Source: Ctena decussata (Eukaryota; Mollusca; Bivalvia; Lucinida; Lucinidae). Taken from it: DNA of 64,000 bases. Positions 27,504-31,925 of this stretch are shown in pieces. Numbering within the stretch: the first letter of the stretch is position 1; each line of letters begins with the position of its first letter. A program made the position numbers and the translations under genes. The DNA lies in assembly GCA_963989385.1 (NCBI GenBank), contig OZ022501.1:88892979-88956978 (forward strand), given 5' to 3'. The notes below the pieces were generated by a model. The model saw only the letters and a list, made by a program, of their open reading frames with translations. It searched no databases and was not told the DNA's origin.

Positions 27504-28033
27504 AGCTGCTTACATTTCCATGGCACATTGAGTAATTAGAATAGATGGCAAATATTTAAAGTAAACAGGCCTACCAGACAGTATTGATATGACACAACAT
27601 ATGAAAGTTAAGCTTTTCCCCATACTGTTTATCAGGCTTGCTATATGCACCTGCTGTAGATAGTCTGTTTTCTCAACCTTTTAGTTTCGTATAGATAAGG
27701 ACTCAGATTTTTATGCATTACGCCCCTTTGTAAAAGATAAAATAGAATATGTTAGGCTACCAAAAGAAAGACAAAAAAAAAAAAAAGACAAAAAAAAAAA
27801 AAGAAAGATAGCCCAAATATGATGGGGAGTAAATGCATCTAATTGTAGAATTACAGGTATTTGGTCAGATGGGTTTGACTAAACAGTGCAGACTCAGACC
27901 AGACTACTCCATAGTCTGTTTGTCTTATCATAATAAAAGTACACAGATTCAAATTTGATTAAAATTTCGAAACTTACCTTGTTCGGTAGTGACACTGTCT
28001 ACACTGGATAAGTTCAGTGTGGCAGTGCGGTCA
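1527..28033 (-). CDS. Glycosidase-like protein of uncharacterised family, 12-13 exons, C-terminal end outside window
   Basis: Reconstructed exons, in order of transcription: 28033-27978 (tentative), 24896-24583, 21163-21003, 20408-20171, 18370-18250, 16816-16720, 13447-13352, 12531-12481, 9381-9297, 8967-8908, 3593-3417, 2298-2160, 1635-1527. All have AG/GT borders and every junction keeps phase, giving about 567 residues. Conserved blocks include YLGYWTDNGAYYYY, RYLQLDSWWYPK, AHNRYW, YEQ-DWL, QYCMSYPRHALQSLE, PSKDTFWTT and AGPVGPGD. From memory these blocks mark a protein family found in many eukaryotes and usually left unnamed. The aromatic blocks with LQLDSWW and YEQDW resemble the strand-end acidic motifs of clan GH-D/GH36 (alpha-galactosidase, raffinose synthase) TIM barrels, so a carbohydrate-active role is inferred. 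An in-frame TGA in exon 8967-8908 would truncate the protein, so this may be a pseudogene, a null allele or a base error. The final exon was not found before position 1. Confidence 0.8.
2160..2298 (-). CDS. Glycosidase-like gene, 139-bp exon with PSKDTFWTT motif
   Basis: The exon starts after TCATTCAAG and ends at GTATTT. It encodes ARVSEDYLTGSDQWKVGVSS and RIQPSKDTFWTTTTQPGNPY. An alternative acceptor 19 bp upstream exists, but only the chosen one keeps phase with the preceding exon (VTQ-ARVSEDY). Confidence 0.85.
2634..2769 (+). repeat. Minisatellite, ~40-bp unit, about 3.5 copies
   Basis: Unit 'cctggcgttcgcgttattgt' plus 'gtgtaacctatata', nearly identical between copies. It lies in an intron of the glycosidase-like gene. 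Confidence 0.85.
3417..3593 (-). CDS. Glycosidase-like gene, 177-bp exon with QYCM..PRHALQSLE motif
   Basis: Lies between TAATTTTGTAG and GTCAGA, 59 codons, phase 0 on both sides. It encodes DWLYVQTLFFEALQKNLILG, then RDWLTQMATAAAHNNQ and QYCMSYPRHALQSLELPVV. The QYCM-PRHALQSLE block is highly characteristic of the family as recalled. The open frame is intact. Confidence 0.85.
4122..4440 (-). repeat. Dispersed repeat, inverted relative of 7860-8230
   Basis: The minus strand shares 'aaatgttccaaaac', 'gaaatttcaca' and 'ggagaaag' in the same order with the plus strand near 7885-7980. Short ORFs on both copies look non-coding. Confidence 0.45.
5085..5536. mobile_element. Foldback element made of TGGTATGG-type repeats
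   Basis: Outer arms start 'ggcatactgtaaaatatggt' and end with its complement. The arms are largely short GGTAT/ATACC repeats. A second inner palindrome (5270-5425) is built on 'gatcttgttaacattgttgt'. Confidence 0.8.
5540..6627. other. Intron, no recognised element
   Basis: Contains C-rich tracts (5711-5732, 5905-5925). Overlapping ORFs on both strands at 5844-6365 are driven by low-complexity sequence and match no family. Confidence 0.4.
6628..6733 (+). repeat. 53-bp unit in two tandem copies
   Basis: Each unit has a C run, then 'tcgcccacccactcacccac' and 'cacccttttc'. ORFs over it are low-complexity artefacts. Confidence 0.8.
6981..7039 (+). repeat. (GA)n microsatellite
   Basis: About 29 GA units without interruption. 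Confidence 0.95.
7860..8230 (+). repeat. Dispersed repeat, inverted relative of 4122-4440
   Basis: See order of shared blocks described for 4122-4440. The open frame here has no recognisable domain. Confidence 0.4.
8446..8560 (-). mobile_element. Hammerhead-bearing dispersed repeat, degenerate copy D
   Basis: Shares the order of 'agttctttcaagagcagaga', 'aacatgg' and 'agtttcggct' with copies A-C, but is truncated and diverged downstream. Confidence 0.4.
8509..8542 (-). ncRNA. Degenerate hammerhead-like remnant
   Basis: The minus strand keeps GGCT..AGCC, GAAAC, a palindromic ACTTCGAAGT and a GTA triplet followed by TGGTCC. The CUGANGA side of the core is replaced. The surrounding 8446-8560 is a diverged relative of the three better copies (shared 'caagagcagaga' and 'aacatgg' blocks). 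Confidence 0.45.
8908..8967 (-). CDS. Glycosidase-like gene, 60-bp exon with in-frame TGA
   Basis: Lies between TTTATTTCAG and GTATAT, exactly 20 codons, phase 0 on both sides. It reads NFWNYLLSQAKG, then TGA at 8931-8929, then GLFLYEQ. The family pattern recalled here is a Trp before Gly, so TGG to TGA (one base) explains the stop. The following residues YEQ join DWL of the next exon, a conserved acidic block likely to lie in the active site (inference). Confidence 0.75.
8929..8931 (-). other. Premature stop codon (TGA) in glycosidase-like exon
   Basis: The plus strand reads tca. It lies in frame between AKG and GLFLYEQ, where the recalled family has Trp. It removes about 150 visible residues, including the YEQDW and QYCM blocks. 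Confidence 0.7.
9297..9381 (-). CDS. Glycosidase-like gene, 85-bp exon
   Basis: Lies between TTCTAACAG and GTAAAT. It encodes SMETPYAKQNGGNYTFIIGL and LGSLPNDQ, and ends in phase 0. The YAKQNGG block agrees with the remembered family pattern. Confidence 0.8.
9565..9808. mobile_element. MITE of the GAGCCGCGAC family, copy 1 (best palindrome)
   Basis: A 244-bp near-complete inverted repeat. Outer termini 'gagccgcgac..gagaaaacc', inner 'cgcccagcgcagactcagat', loop around 'gggtctaagctagcttcatg'. No coding capacity. Confidence 0.85.
10137..10320 (-). mobile_element. Hammerhead-bearing dispersed repeat, copy A
   Basis: About 185 bp shared with 13467-13729 and 22796-23067, and more weakly with 8446-8560. 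It carries the intact ribozyme, an upstream hairpin made by CTGGTTTCGTCACCAG, and an oligo-T tract on the minus strand. It ends abruptly inside a tandem-repeat element. No coding sequence was seen, so it is a small non-autonomous retroelement, either retrozyme-like or a Penelope-like element fragment (inference). Confidence 0.65.
10191..10236 (-). ncRNA. Type I hammerhead ribozyme, intact copy
   Basis: On the minus strand: helix I strand GGGTCA, core CTGACGA, helix II GGCT-TTATT-AGCC, core GAAAC, short palindromic helix III region ACTACGTAGT, cleavage triplet GTC, then helix I strand TGGCCC. Helix I pairs over all six positions (five Watson-Crick and one G-U). The core fits the hammerhead consensus CUGANGA/GAAA/NUH. 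The palindromic, very short helix III is typical of hammerheads in Penelope-like elements and animal retrozymes, which act as dimers (established knowledge). It lies in an intron of the glycosidase-like gene, in sense orientation. Confidence 0.8.
11626..12480. other. Intron, no recognised element
   Basis: Unremarkable AT-rich sequence. A weak inverted relationship between about 11830-11900 and 12185-12260 may mark an old foldback element. Confidence 0.35.
12481..12531 (-). CDS. Glycosidase-like gene, 51-bp exon
   Basis: Short exon between TTTCTCTAG and GTAAGT. It encodes NLSDKTEWPIAAHNRY, and its last two bases complete Trp with the next exon (HNRYW). It is recognised by the AHNRYW block and by phase agreement on both sides. 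It is too short for a simple ORF scan to report. Confidence 0.8.
13352..13447 (-). CDS. Glycosidase-like gene, exon with LQLDSWWY motif
   Basis: The 96-bp exon follows TATCGTTTAG and ends at GTAAGT. It encodes YLQLDSWWYPKDALNAVLTW and TPMEGIFPNGI. The Asp in LQLDSWW is a candidate catalytic or substrate-binding residue, by analogy with LDDGW-type motifs of GH-D barrels (inference). A hammerhead-bearing repeat starts about 20 bp upstream in the intron, which may crowd the branch-point region. Confidence 0.85.
13467..13729 (-). mobile_element. Hammerhead-bearing dispersed repeat, copy B
   Basis: About 260 bp, collinear with the 22.8-kb copy over its whole length, including the block 'aagacgatgatctagaataa'. 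It sits directly upstream of the splice acceptor of exon 13447-13352 of the glycosidase-like gene. Confidence 0.65.
13523..13568 (-). ncRNA. Hammerhead ribozyme, copy with weakened helix I
   Basis: The core CTGACGA, helix II GGCT/AGCC, GAAAC, palindrome ACTACGTAGT and GTC are unchanged. The distal helix I strand reads TAGCCG instead of TGGCCC, leaving two mismatches against GGGTCA. Reduced activity is expected. It is intronic and in sense orientation in the glycosidase-like gene. Confidence 0.7.
14185..14314. mobile_element. Older foldback element, left part (interrupted)
   Basis: Contains the near-perfect hairpin around 'gagccaaaggctcg' with arms including 'catttcatatgaaatttatg'. It continues to the right of the 2.2-kb insertion at about 16531-16690. 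An uninterrupted relative occurs at 41276-41580. Confidence 0.75.
14306..14314 (+). repeat. Target-site duplication, left (GGATTTTAC)
   Basis: Direct repeat flanking the 2.2-kb foldback insertion. Its partner is at 16531-16539. A related unoccupied site (GGATTTTAA, minus strand 41452-41444) confirms the junctions. Confidence 0.8.
14315..16530. mobile_element. 2.2-kb foldback element inserted in an older foldback element
   Basis: Flanked by a 9-bp direct repeat GGATTTTAC (14306-14314 and 16531-16539). The ends carry inverted arrays of 'gcgtaatgta/gcgtaatgatg'. Inner arms rich in 'cccgggacca' (14780-15300 and 15780-16200) are long imperfect inverted repeats around a unique centre of about 300 bp. 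No transposase frame is visible. A 9-bp duplication is typical of Mutator-like elements (family assignment is inference). Confidence 0.8.
16531..16539 (+). repeat. Target-site duplication, right (GGATTTTAC)
   Basis: Exact copy of 14306-14314 on the other side of the insertion. Confidence 0.8.
16531..16690. mobile_element. Older foldback element, right part
   Basis: Matches 41280-41450 in reverse complement (tgacgtcgctgttat, gataacgtcgtgtcata, taacgtcattgacaacgt). Together with 14185-14314 it reconstitutes the uninterrupted relative. Confidence 0.75.
16720..16816 (-). CDS. Glycosidase-like gene, exon with AYYYY motif
   Basis: The 97-bp exon follows TTGCAACCAG and ends at GTAAGG. It encodes AYYYYHREGNKTYEDTLLDV and KKYSVDSKIPY. 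Its last two bases (AG) join A of the next exon to give Arg in the block RYLQLDSWW. It lies about 30 bp from the end of an old foldback element. Confidence 0.85.
17187..17430. mobile_element. MITE of the GAGCCGCGAC family, copy 2
   Basis: Same termini and internal 'gcgcccagcacagactcaga' block, lightly diverged. Confidence 0.8.
17486..17538 (+). repeat. (GATA)n microsatellite
   Basis: About 13 uninterrupted units. Confidence 0.95.
17580..17715 (+). mobile_element. Possible SINE fragment
   Basis: Box B GGTTCTAATCC at 17636-17646 after a tRNA-like head (gcctcggtagcattagctta). A MITE (17718-17976) lies directly after it, and similar sequence resumes at 17980-18015 (gacgtaaaactcaattccat), so the MITE may have inserted in the SINE. 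Confidence 0.4.
17718..17976. mobile_element. MITE of the GAGCCGCGAC family, copy 3
   Basis: Termini 'gagctgcgac' and 'gtcgcagctc'. Carries an internal partial duplication of the 'tctgatcagagt..atcagcctgg' block. Confidence 0.75.
18056..18249 (-). repeat. Two decayed tandem copies of the 3' end of exon 18370-18250
   Basis: The exon end and donor (plus-strand 'ctcaccattatcagtcca') recur at about 18152 and, with the donor destroyed, at about 18060. Each is followed by matches to 'tagttaagact..tgtcatt'. The period is about 95 bp and includes about 30 bp of intron. The copy at 18152 still carries a potential GTGAGT donor, but its frame is altered by inserted bases. Confidence 0.7.
18250..18370 (-). 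CDS. Glycosidase-like gene, exon with YLGYWTDNG motif
   Basis: The 121-bp exon follows ATATTTCAG and ends at a GTGAGT donor. It encodes AFQLWGDQLQRQYGYSNWDE and NYLGYWTDNG. Its final G joins GT of the next exon to make Gly. The last ~65 bp of the exon plus adjoining intron recur twice, decayed, immediately downstream (18056-18249). Confidence 0.85.
19078..19812. mobile_element. Foldback element, ~735 bp
   Basis: Arms of about 200 bp: 'ttgttgaggcactccagcaa' at 19083 and its complement ending at about 19808, plus 'accatttctcgtag' and 'ctacgagaaatggt' deeper inside. It lies in an intron of the glycosidase-like gene. Confidence 0.75.
20171..20408 (-). CDS. Glycosidase-like gene, exon
   Basis: The 238-bp exon follows CTCTTTACAG and ends at a GTAATG donor. 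It encodes 79 residues, including GGPLALFNEAGNTVVISPYN and IMGGVNEIPANFTYSTLLVF. The GGPL..F...TVVISPYNNFM block is one of the strongest family signatures recalled. It ends in phase 0. Confidence 0.85.
21003..21163 (-). CDS. Glycosidase-like gene, exon
   Basis: The 161-bp exon follows TTATTCTAG and ends at a GTATGT donor. It encodes IFPDGLVDTAKGILSLKETI and FLVKDPDEKLGFLSYGGDMF. The last two bases (AT) join the A of the next exon to make Ile, giving HMSI-FDSETEN. Confidence 0.8.
21388..21432 (+). repeat. (TTA)n microsatellite
   Basis: TTA/ATT repeats with one interruption. Confidence 0.85.
22099..22180. repeat. Almost perfect 40-bp inverted repeat
   Basis: 'atgacgctttcaatctgggc'.. on the left and its complement on the right, separated by 2 bp, with one mismatch. 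Confidence 0.8.
22796..23067 (-). mobile_element. Hammerhead-bearing dispersed repeat, copy C
   Basis: About 270 bp, the longest alignable copy together with 13467-13729. It is inserted within a decayed LINE-like stretch (about 22.2-23.55 kb). Confidence 0.6.
22852..22897 (-). ncRNA. Hammerhead ribozyme, copy with core mutation
   Basis: Same layout, but the core reads CAGACGA instead of CTGACGA (U4 changed to A), and the base next to the cleavage site (CGGCCC) no longer pairs with A. It is probably inactive. It lies in sense orientation in the large intron between exons 24583 and 21163. Confidence 0.65.
23831..24093. mobile_element. MITE 'ACTTAAGTGGTTGCTA' family, copy 1
   Basis: Palindromic element with arms 'aaggagattccctacaacta' and 'ggaggaacagtctttttcag'. 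One inner arm block is duplicated in this copy. Ends resemble 'aaccgtattt..aaatacgacccc'. Shared with 40915-41142. Confidence 0.8.
24583..24896 (-). CDS. Glycosidase-like gene, exon (N-terminal beta-rich region)
   Basis: The 314-bp exon lies between an AG acceptor (TATTTAAG) and a GTATTT donor. It encodes about 104 residues, including FDFIFDSEGAYALYINGKLW and QWSTNDLDYPIVLRNVKTI. This resembles the beta-sandwich region that precedes the barrel in large glycosidases, which is inference only. It ends in phase 0 and joins LFRQ to IFPDGL. Confidence 0.8.
24937..25130 (-). mobile_element. tRNA-derived SINE of a different family
   Basis: The minus strand reads AAGTAGCTCAGTGGGTTAAG (box A) and GGGTTCGAATC (box B), with a TCT triplet in anticodon position (Arg-like). 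The body continues for about 110 bp and ends in ATCC repeats (24928-24938). Not folded as a functional tRNA. Confidence 0.7.
25598..26188. mobile_element. Foldback element, ~590 bp
   Basis: Arms include 'aagggggtcaaacttttacc' (25614) and its complement near 26150-26170, extending through 'ctgcgatttctggaatattt'. The centre is unrelated sequence. Confidence 0.75.
26547..26815 (-). pseudogene. LINE C-terminal tail remnant
   Basis: The minus strand reads RQKKRWEDNIKEWTGRDFAS then STRAAEIRTRWKGIV and SSVVPQRPN. This Gly/Arg-rich RQ-KRWEDNIKEWTG block is the familiar C-terminus of a widespread animal endonuclease-RT LINE group. It lies in an intron of the glycosidase-like gene. Confidence 0.6.
26936..27149. 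mobile_element. MITE of the GAGCCGCGAC family, copy 4
   Basis: Shortened inner part; termini 'gccgcgacacg' and 'tatcgcggct'. Confidence 0.7.
27462..27501 (+). repeat. (GA)n microsatellite
   Basis: About 19 GA units. Confidence 0.9.
27978..28033 (-). CDS. Glycosidase-like gene, tentative upstream exon
   Basis: Ends at a good donor (CAAG then GTAAGT) and its phase matches the next exon, joining ...SSVDSVTTEQ to A-INGQKEF. The acceptor is weak, with no clear pyrimidine tract, and a stop codon lies just upstream in frame. The true exon border may therefore differ, or this may not be an exon. No signal peptide or start codon was located upstream. Confidence 0.4.
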
Positions 28034-28206
28034 CTTGACCATCACACGTTCTAACTCAACAAAATCTGTTTTTTAAGCTGTTTTTAATTCTTGTATAGTC
28101 TTTTTAACACTTTCATCTTTTATTCTTTTTTTTTTCTTACACTTTTTGTACCGTGGCTTTAAGACGCATTCTACCTGTACGTATTCCTCGCGAGGGGTGT
28201 TGCAGT

Positions 28207-28800
28207 ATATAAAGAAAGAAAGACATTCTATGTTGTTTACGCTTGCCTGCGTAACAATAATTTGAAGAAGTAAAATGCTGATACTAAAGGTAAAAGCGAA
28301 AAAAGAAAGACATTCTATGTTGTTTCCGCTTGCCTGCGTAACAATAACATGAAGAAGTAAAATGTTGATATTAAAGAGGAAAGCAAAGTATAATAGAAAG
28401 ACAAAGAATTGTGACATTGAAGGAGATCAAAGATAATAAAATGAAGAAGTAAAATGCTGATACTAAAGGTTAAAGCGAAAAAAGAAAGACATTCTATGTT
28501 GTTTCCGCTTGCCTGCGTAACAATAACATGAAGAAGTAAAATGTTGATATTAAAGAGGAAAGCAAAGTATAATAGAAAGACAAAGAATTGTGACATTAAA
28601 GGAGATCAGAGATAATAACGGAAGAAGTAAAATGCTGATACTAAAGGTTAAAGCGAAAAAAGAAAGAACTTCTACATGTATGTTGTTTACGCTTGCCTGC
28701 GTAACAATAACATGAAGAAGTAAAATGTTGATATTAAAGAGAAAAGCAAAGTATAACAGAAAAGACAAAGAAATGTGACATTGAAGGAGATCAAAGATAA
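28207..28800. repeat. Tandem satellite, period about 180 bp, 3-4 copies
   Basis: A block beginning 'ttctatgttgtttccgcttg' and containing 'acaataacatgaagaagtaa' and 'tgacattgaaggagatcaaa' recurs at about 28313, 28493 and 28675. Each unit itself contains a half-unit repeat (gaagaagtaaaatg). Minus-strand ORFs here (FNINILLLHVIVTQAS..) are repeat artefacts. Confidence 0.85.
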
Positions 28801-28856
28801 CTGCGCAAGTCATGGAAGCTCACATCAACTCAAACTCGATTTTATGCTTACACAAA

Positions 28857-30190
28857 ATAGGCCCAGTGTTTGCTCACCTCTTCCAACAATCTATTGACGC
28901 GGGTGAAATCCCCAAGGAATGGTCTCTTGCAAATGTATGCCCCTCTTAAAAGAAAGGGATAGGTCTTTGACTTGCAATTACCGACCGGTTTCTCCAACTT
29001 GTGTACCATGCAAGTCACTTGAACATATTGTTTGCTCTAATATTATGGCACCTTTGGATGAATATAAACTTTTGTCAGACAAACAACATGCATTTCGGAA
29101 GAAGCATAATTGTGAAACTCAACTGATCACGGTTATAAGCGACTGGGCTAAAATCTTGAATAAGGGCGGTCAGGTTGACACTTTTATCTTGGACTTCGAG
29201 AAAGCTTTTGACATACCCCCTCATGAGTTACTTAAATGTAAGCTATACGGCTTTGGTATTGGTGGGAAGACACTGAAATGGATAGATTCTTTTCTCTGTG
29301 ACAGGCAGCAGCGTGTAGAAGTAAATGGAGGTAAATCAGACTGGGCCACCATTTTGTCAGGTGTCCCCCAGGGCACCGTGTTTGGACCACTGTCGTTCTC
29401 ATTGTACAATTAAAGTTATAACAGAAAATATTGACTCGGAATTAAAACTTTTTTGCTAACGACTGTGCTTGCTGTTGTGAATTCAGAGATAACGATGACA
29501 CTTCAGGAGGATATAGATCGATTAGGGTGTTGGGCAAGGAGTTGAAGAATGAGATTCCAACTGGTCAAATGCAATGTAATGCAGATTACAAGGAAACGGA
29601 AGAAGATGAATGCTTCCTGTACCTTAGAGGGAACGGTCCTCGATAACGTAGAAAGTTACTAGAAACTATCAAATATCTCGGTATAACCATTACCAATGAT
29701 TTGAAATGGAACACACATGTCAGCAATATTTTCACAAAGGCTAATAGGATCCTTGGTTTCCTCTTGCGTAACTTGGTGGCATGTCCACAGGACGTTAAAG
29801 AGACAAGGGACTGGTGCGTCCAGTCCTGGAGTAAGATAGTTCAGTCAGGAACCCCCAAAGTATACTTCTTCAAGGTGAACTTGGGAAGGTGCAAAAAAGG
29901 GCAGCTAGATTTGTAACAGTAAGGAAATTACACATATGAAACTGGGAGTATGACTGGCATTCTGGAGAAACTTGAGTGGAAATCTCTGAAAAAGATAGGG
30001 AAATATTGTAGACTCATAATGCTTTACATAAGTCTGTAGGGTGCAGCCAGTATACCCATAAATGACCTTGTTTCCCCAGGTAGGCAATCATTCCCTGGCA
30101 TTTCAAGCCTCATTGGCTGGGACTGATAAATAGAAGTCCAGTTTCGGCCCCAAACTTTTTGAATCTGAATCTGAATTGTTTACTGGTGAT
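28857..30190 (+). mobile_element. Truncated, decayed LINE of the same family, opposite orientation
   Basis: Plus-strand RT pieces: the main open frame 28919-29413 ([52 protein letters not shown]), then frameshifted fragments to about 30130 (FLLRNLVACPQDVKE). It closely parallels the minus-strand element at 30.26-33.7 kb. The 3' end is near 30190, tail to tail with that element. Broken by several stops and frameshifts. Confidence 0.8.
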
Positions 30191-30215
30191 ACGCCAAAAT
30201 TGACAATCTTTCACC

Positions 30216-30216
<1 letters not shown>

Positions 30217-30245
<29 letters not shown>
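30217..30245. repeat. Homopolymer run of 29 G
   Basis: Lies exactly between the 3' ends of the two inverted LINE copies. The length may be unreliable in sequencing. Confidence 0.9.
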
Positions 30246-30246
<1 letters not shown>

Positions 30247-30261
30247 GTGACTGGAGGAAAA

Positions 30262-31851
30262 TTAGTCCCTAGCTCTCACGAGAGATGAGAACTTTGACAC
30301 ACAATCATCTGACATTTCAGCAGAGGAAATCAGGGAATCAGGGAGGTCATTCCAGTCCCTGATGGTCTGGGGAAAGAAGCTACATTTATATGCATCTAAA
30401 CTAGCAATGGGTATCTGAAATGCCATGGAATGTTGATTTCTGCAACGCCTAGTTTTGGGGACAAGGTCACCTGTAGGTATTCTGGCTTTACCTTTCAGAC
30501 CTTTGTATAGCAATATGAGTCGGTTATCCTTCCTCCTCTTTTTGAGGCTTTCCCACTTAAGTTGCTCAAGGATGCCAGTCATGCTACCCGCCTCTCGGGT
30601 GTAATTCCTAGTTACAAACCTAGCTGCATGGTTTTGCACCTTTTCTAACTCTTCCTGAAGGCCTTGTGTATAGGGATCCCAGACCGAGCTTCCATATTCG
30701 AGGATGGGACGCACCAATGTCTTATAGCCTACTTCTTTCACTTCTTGGGGACAAGAAAACAAATTTCTCCTTAAGAATCCTAGGGTTCTGTTGGCCTTAG
30801 TGCAAATATTAATGATATGGGTATTCCATTTCAAATCACTTGAAATTGTTACTCCAAGGTATTTGATACTTTCAACATTTTCCAGTACTGTACCCTCAAG
30901 GGTGTAAGAAGACTGGATTTTGTTGTGCTTTTTTGTCAGCTGCATCATGTTGCATTTGACAGGTTGAAATCTCATACCCCATTTCCTAGCCCAACATCCT
31001 AAACGATCAATGTCTTCCTGAAGTTTCACTGTATCATCTATTCCTTTTATTTCACGGTAACAAACACAATCGTCAGCAAAGAGTCTTATTTCAGACTCAA
31101 TGTCTGCGGAGATGTCGTTTATGTACAAGGAGAACAACAAGGGACCAAGAACGGTGCCCTGTGGGACACCAGACACAACAGGGGCCCAGTCTGACATAAC
31201 ACCATTTACTACTACTCTTTGTTGTCTAAAGCATAGGAAAGCGTTTATCCAATTCAATGTTGAACCACCTATACCGTAGCTAAATAGTTTGCTTTTAAGG
31301 AGTTCATGTGGGGGTGTATCAAAAGCCTTTTCAAAATCTAATATAAAAGTGTCAACCTGACCCTTATTGTCTAACACTTTTGCCCAATCATCTATCACCG
31401 TAGTCAACTGAGTTTCACAGCTATGCCATTTTCTGAATGCATGTTGTTTGTCTGACAAAAGTTTATGTTCATCAAGATGGGCCATTATATTCGAACACAC
31501 AATATGTTCAAGCAGCTTGCAAGGTATGCAGGTCAAGGATACCGGACGATAATTACGGGCAAGAGACCTGTCCCCCTTCTTGAACAGTGGGCAAATGTTC
31601 GCAAGAGACCATTCAAGAGGGATTTCACCTCTATCAATCGATTGTTGAAAAAGATGGGCAAATACCGGACCCAACTCTGTCGCCAACTCCTTTAGAACTC
31701 TAGGATGAAGTTCATCAGGTCCTAAGGCCTTAGATGGGTTTAATCCTTTAAGAAGTTTTGTAACTCCTTCCTTAGTAACAACAATTTCTTCCATGAATGG
31801 GGCTGATCTATCCAGAAGAGGGACCTGGTTGTGTTCTGTTTTGGTGAACAC
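30262..31851 (-). pseudogene. LINE reverse transcriptase portion of ORF
   Basis: Holds RT motifs 0 to 7. The palm residues are DFEKAFD (motif A) and FADD (motif C). The LRRNL..CP and WDPYTQGLQEELEKVQ thumb-region blocks are typical of the CR1/L2/Rex group. It is intact internally but separated by a frameshift from its endonuclease part, hence scored as a broken gene. Confidence 0.85.
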
Positions 31852-31925
31852 ATCCGTGAACTGACCATTAAATTCATCCGCCTTCTCGAAATCCGATTGG
31901 GCGACCCCACCTCCGTTCCTCTTTT

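Noticed and set aside
28073..28813. Repeated minus-strand ORFs with SILLLHVIVTQAS
   Set aside because: Produced by the ~180-bp satellite. The hydrophobic pattern repeats with the DNA period.
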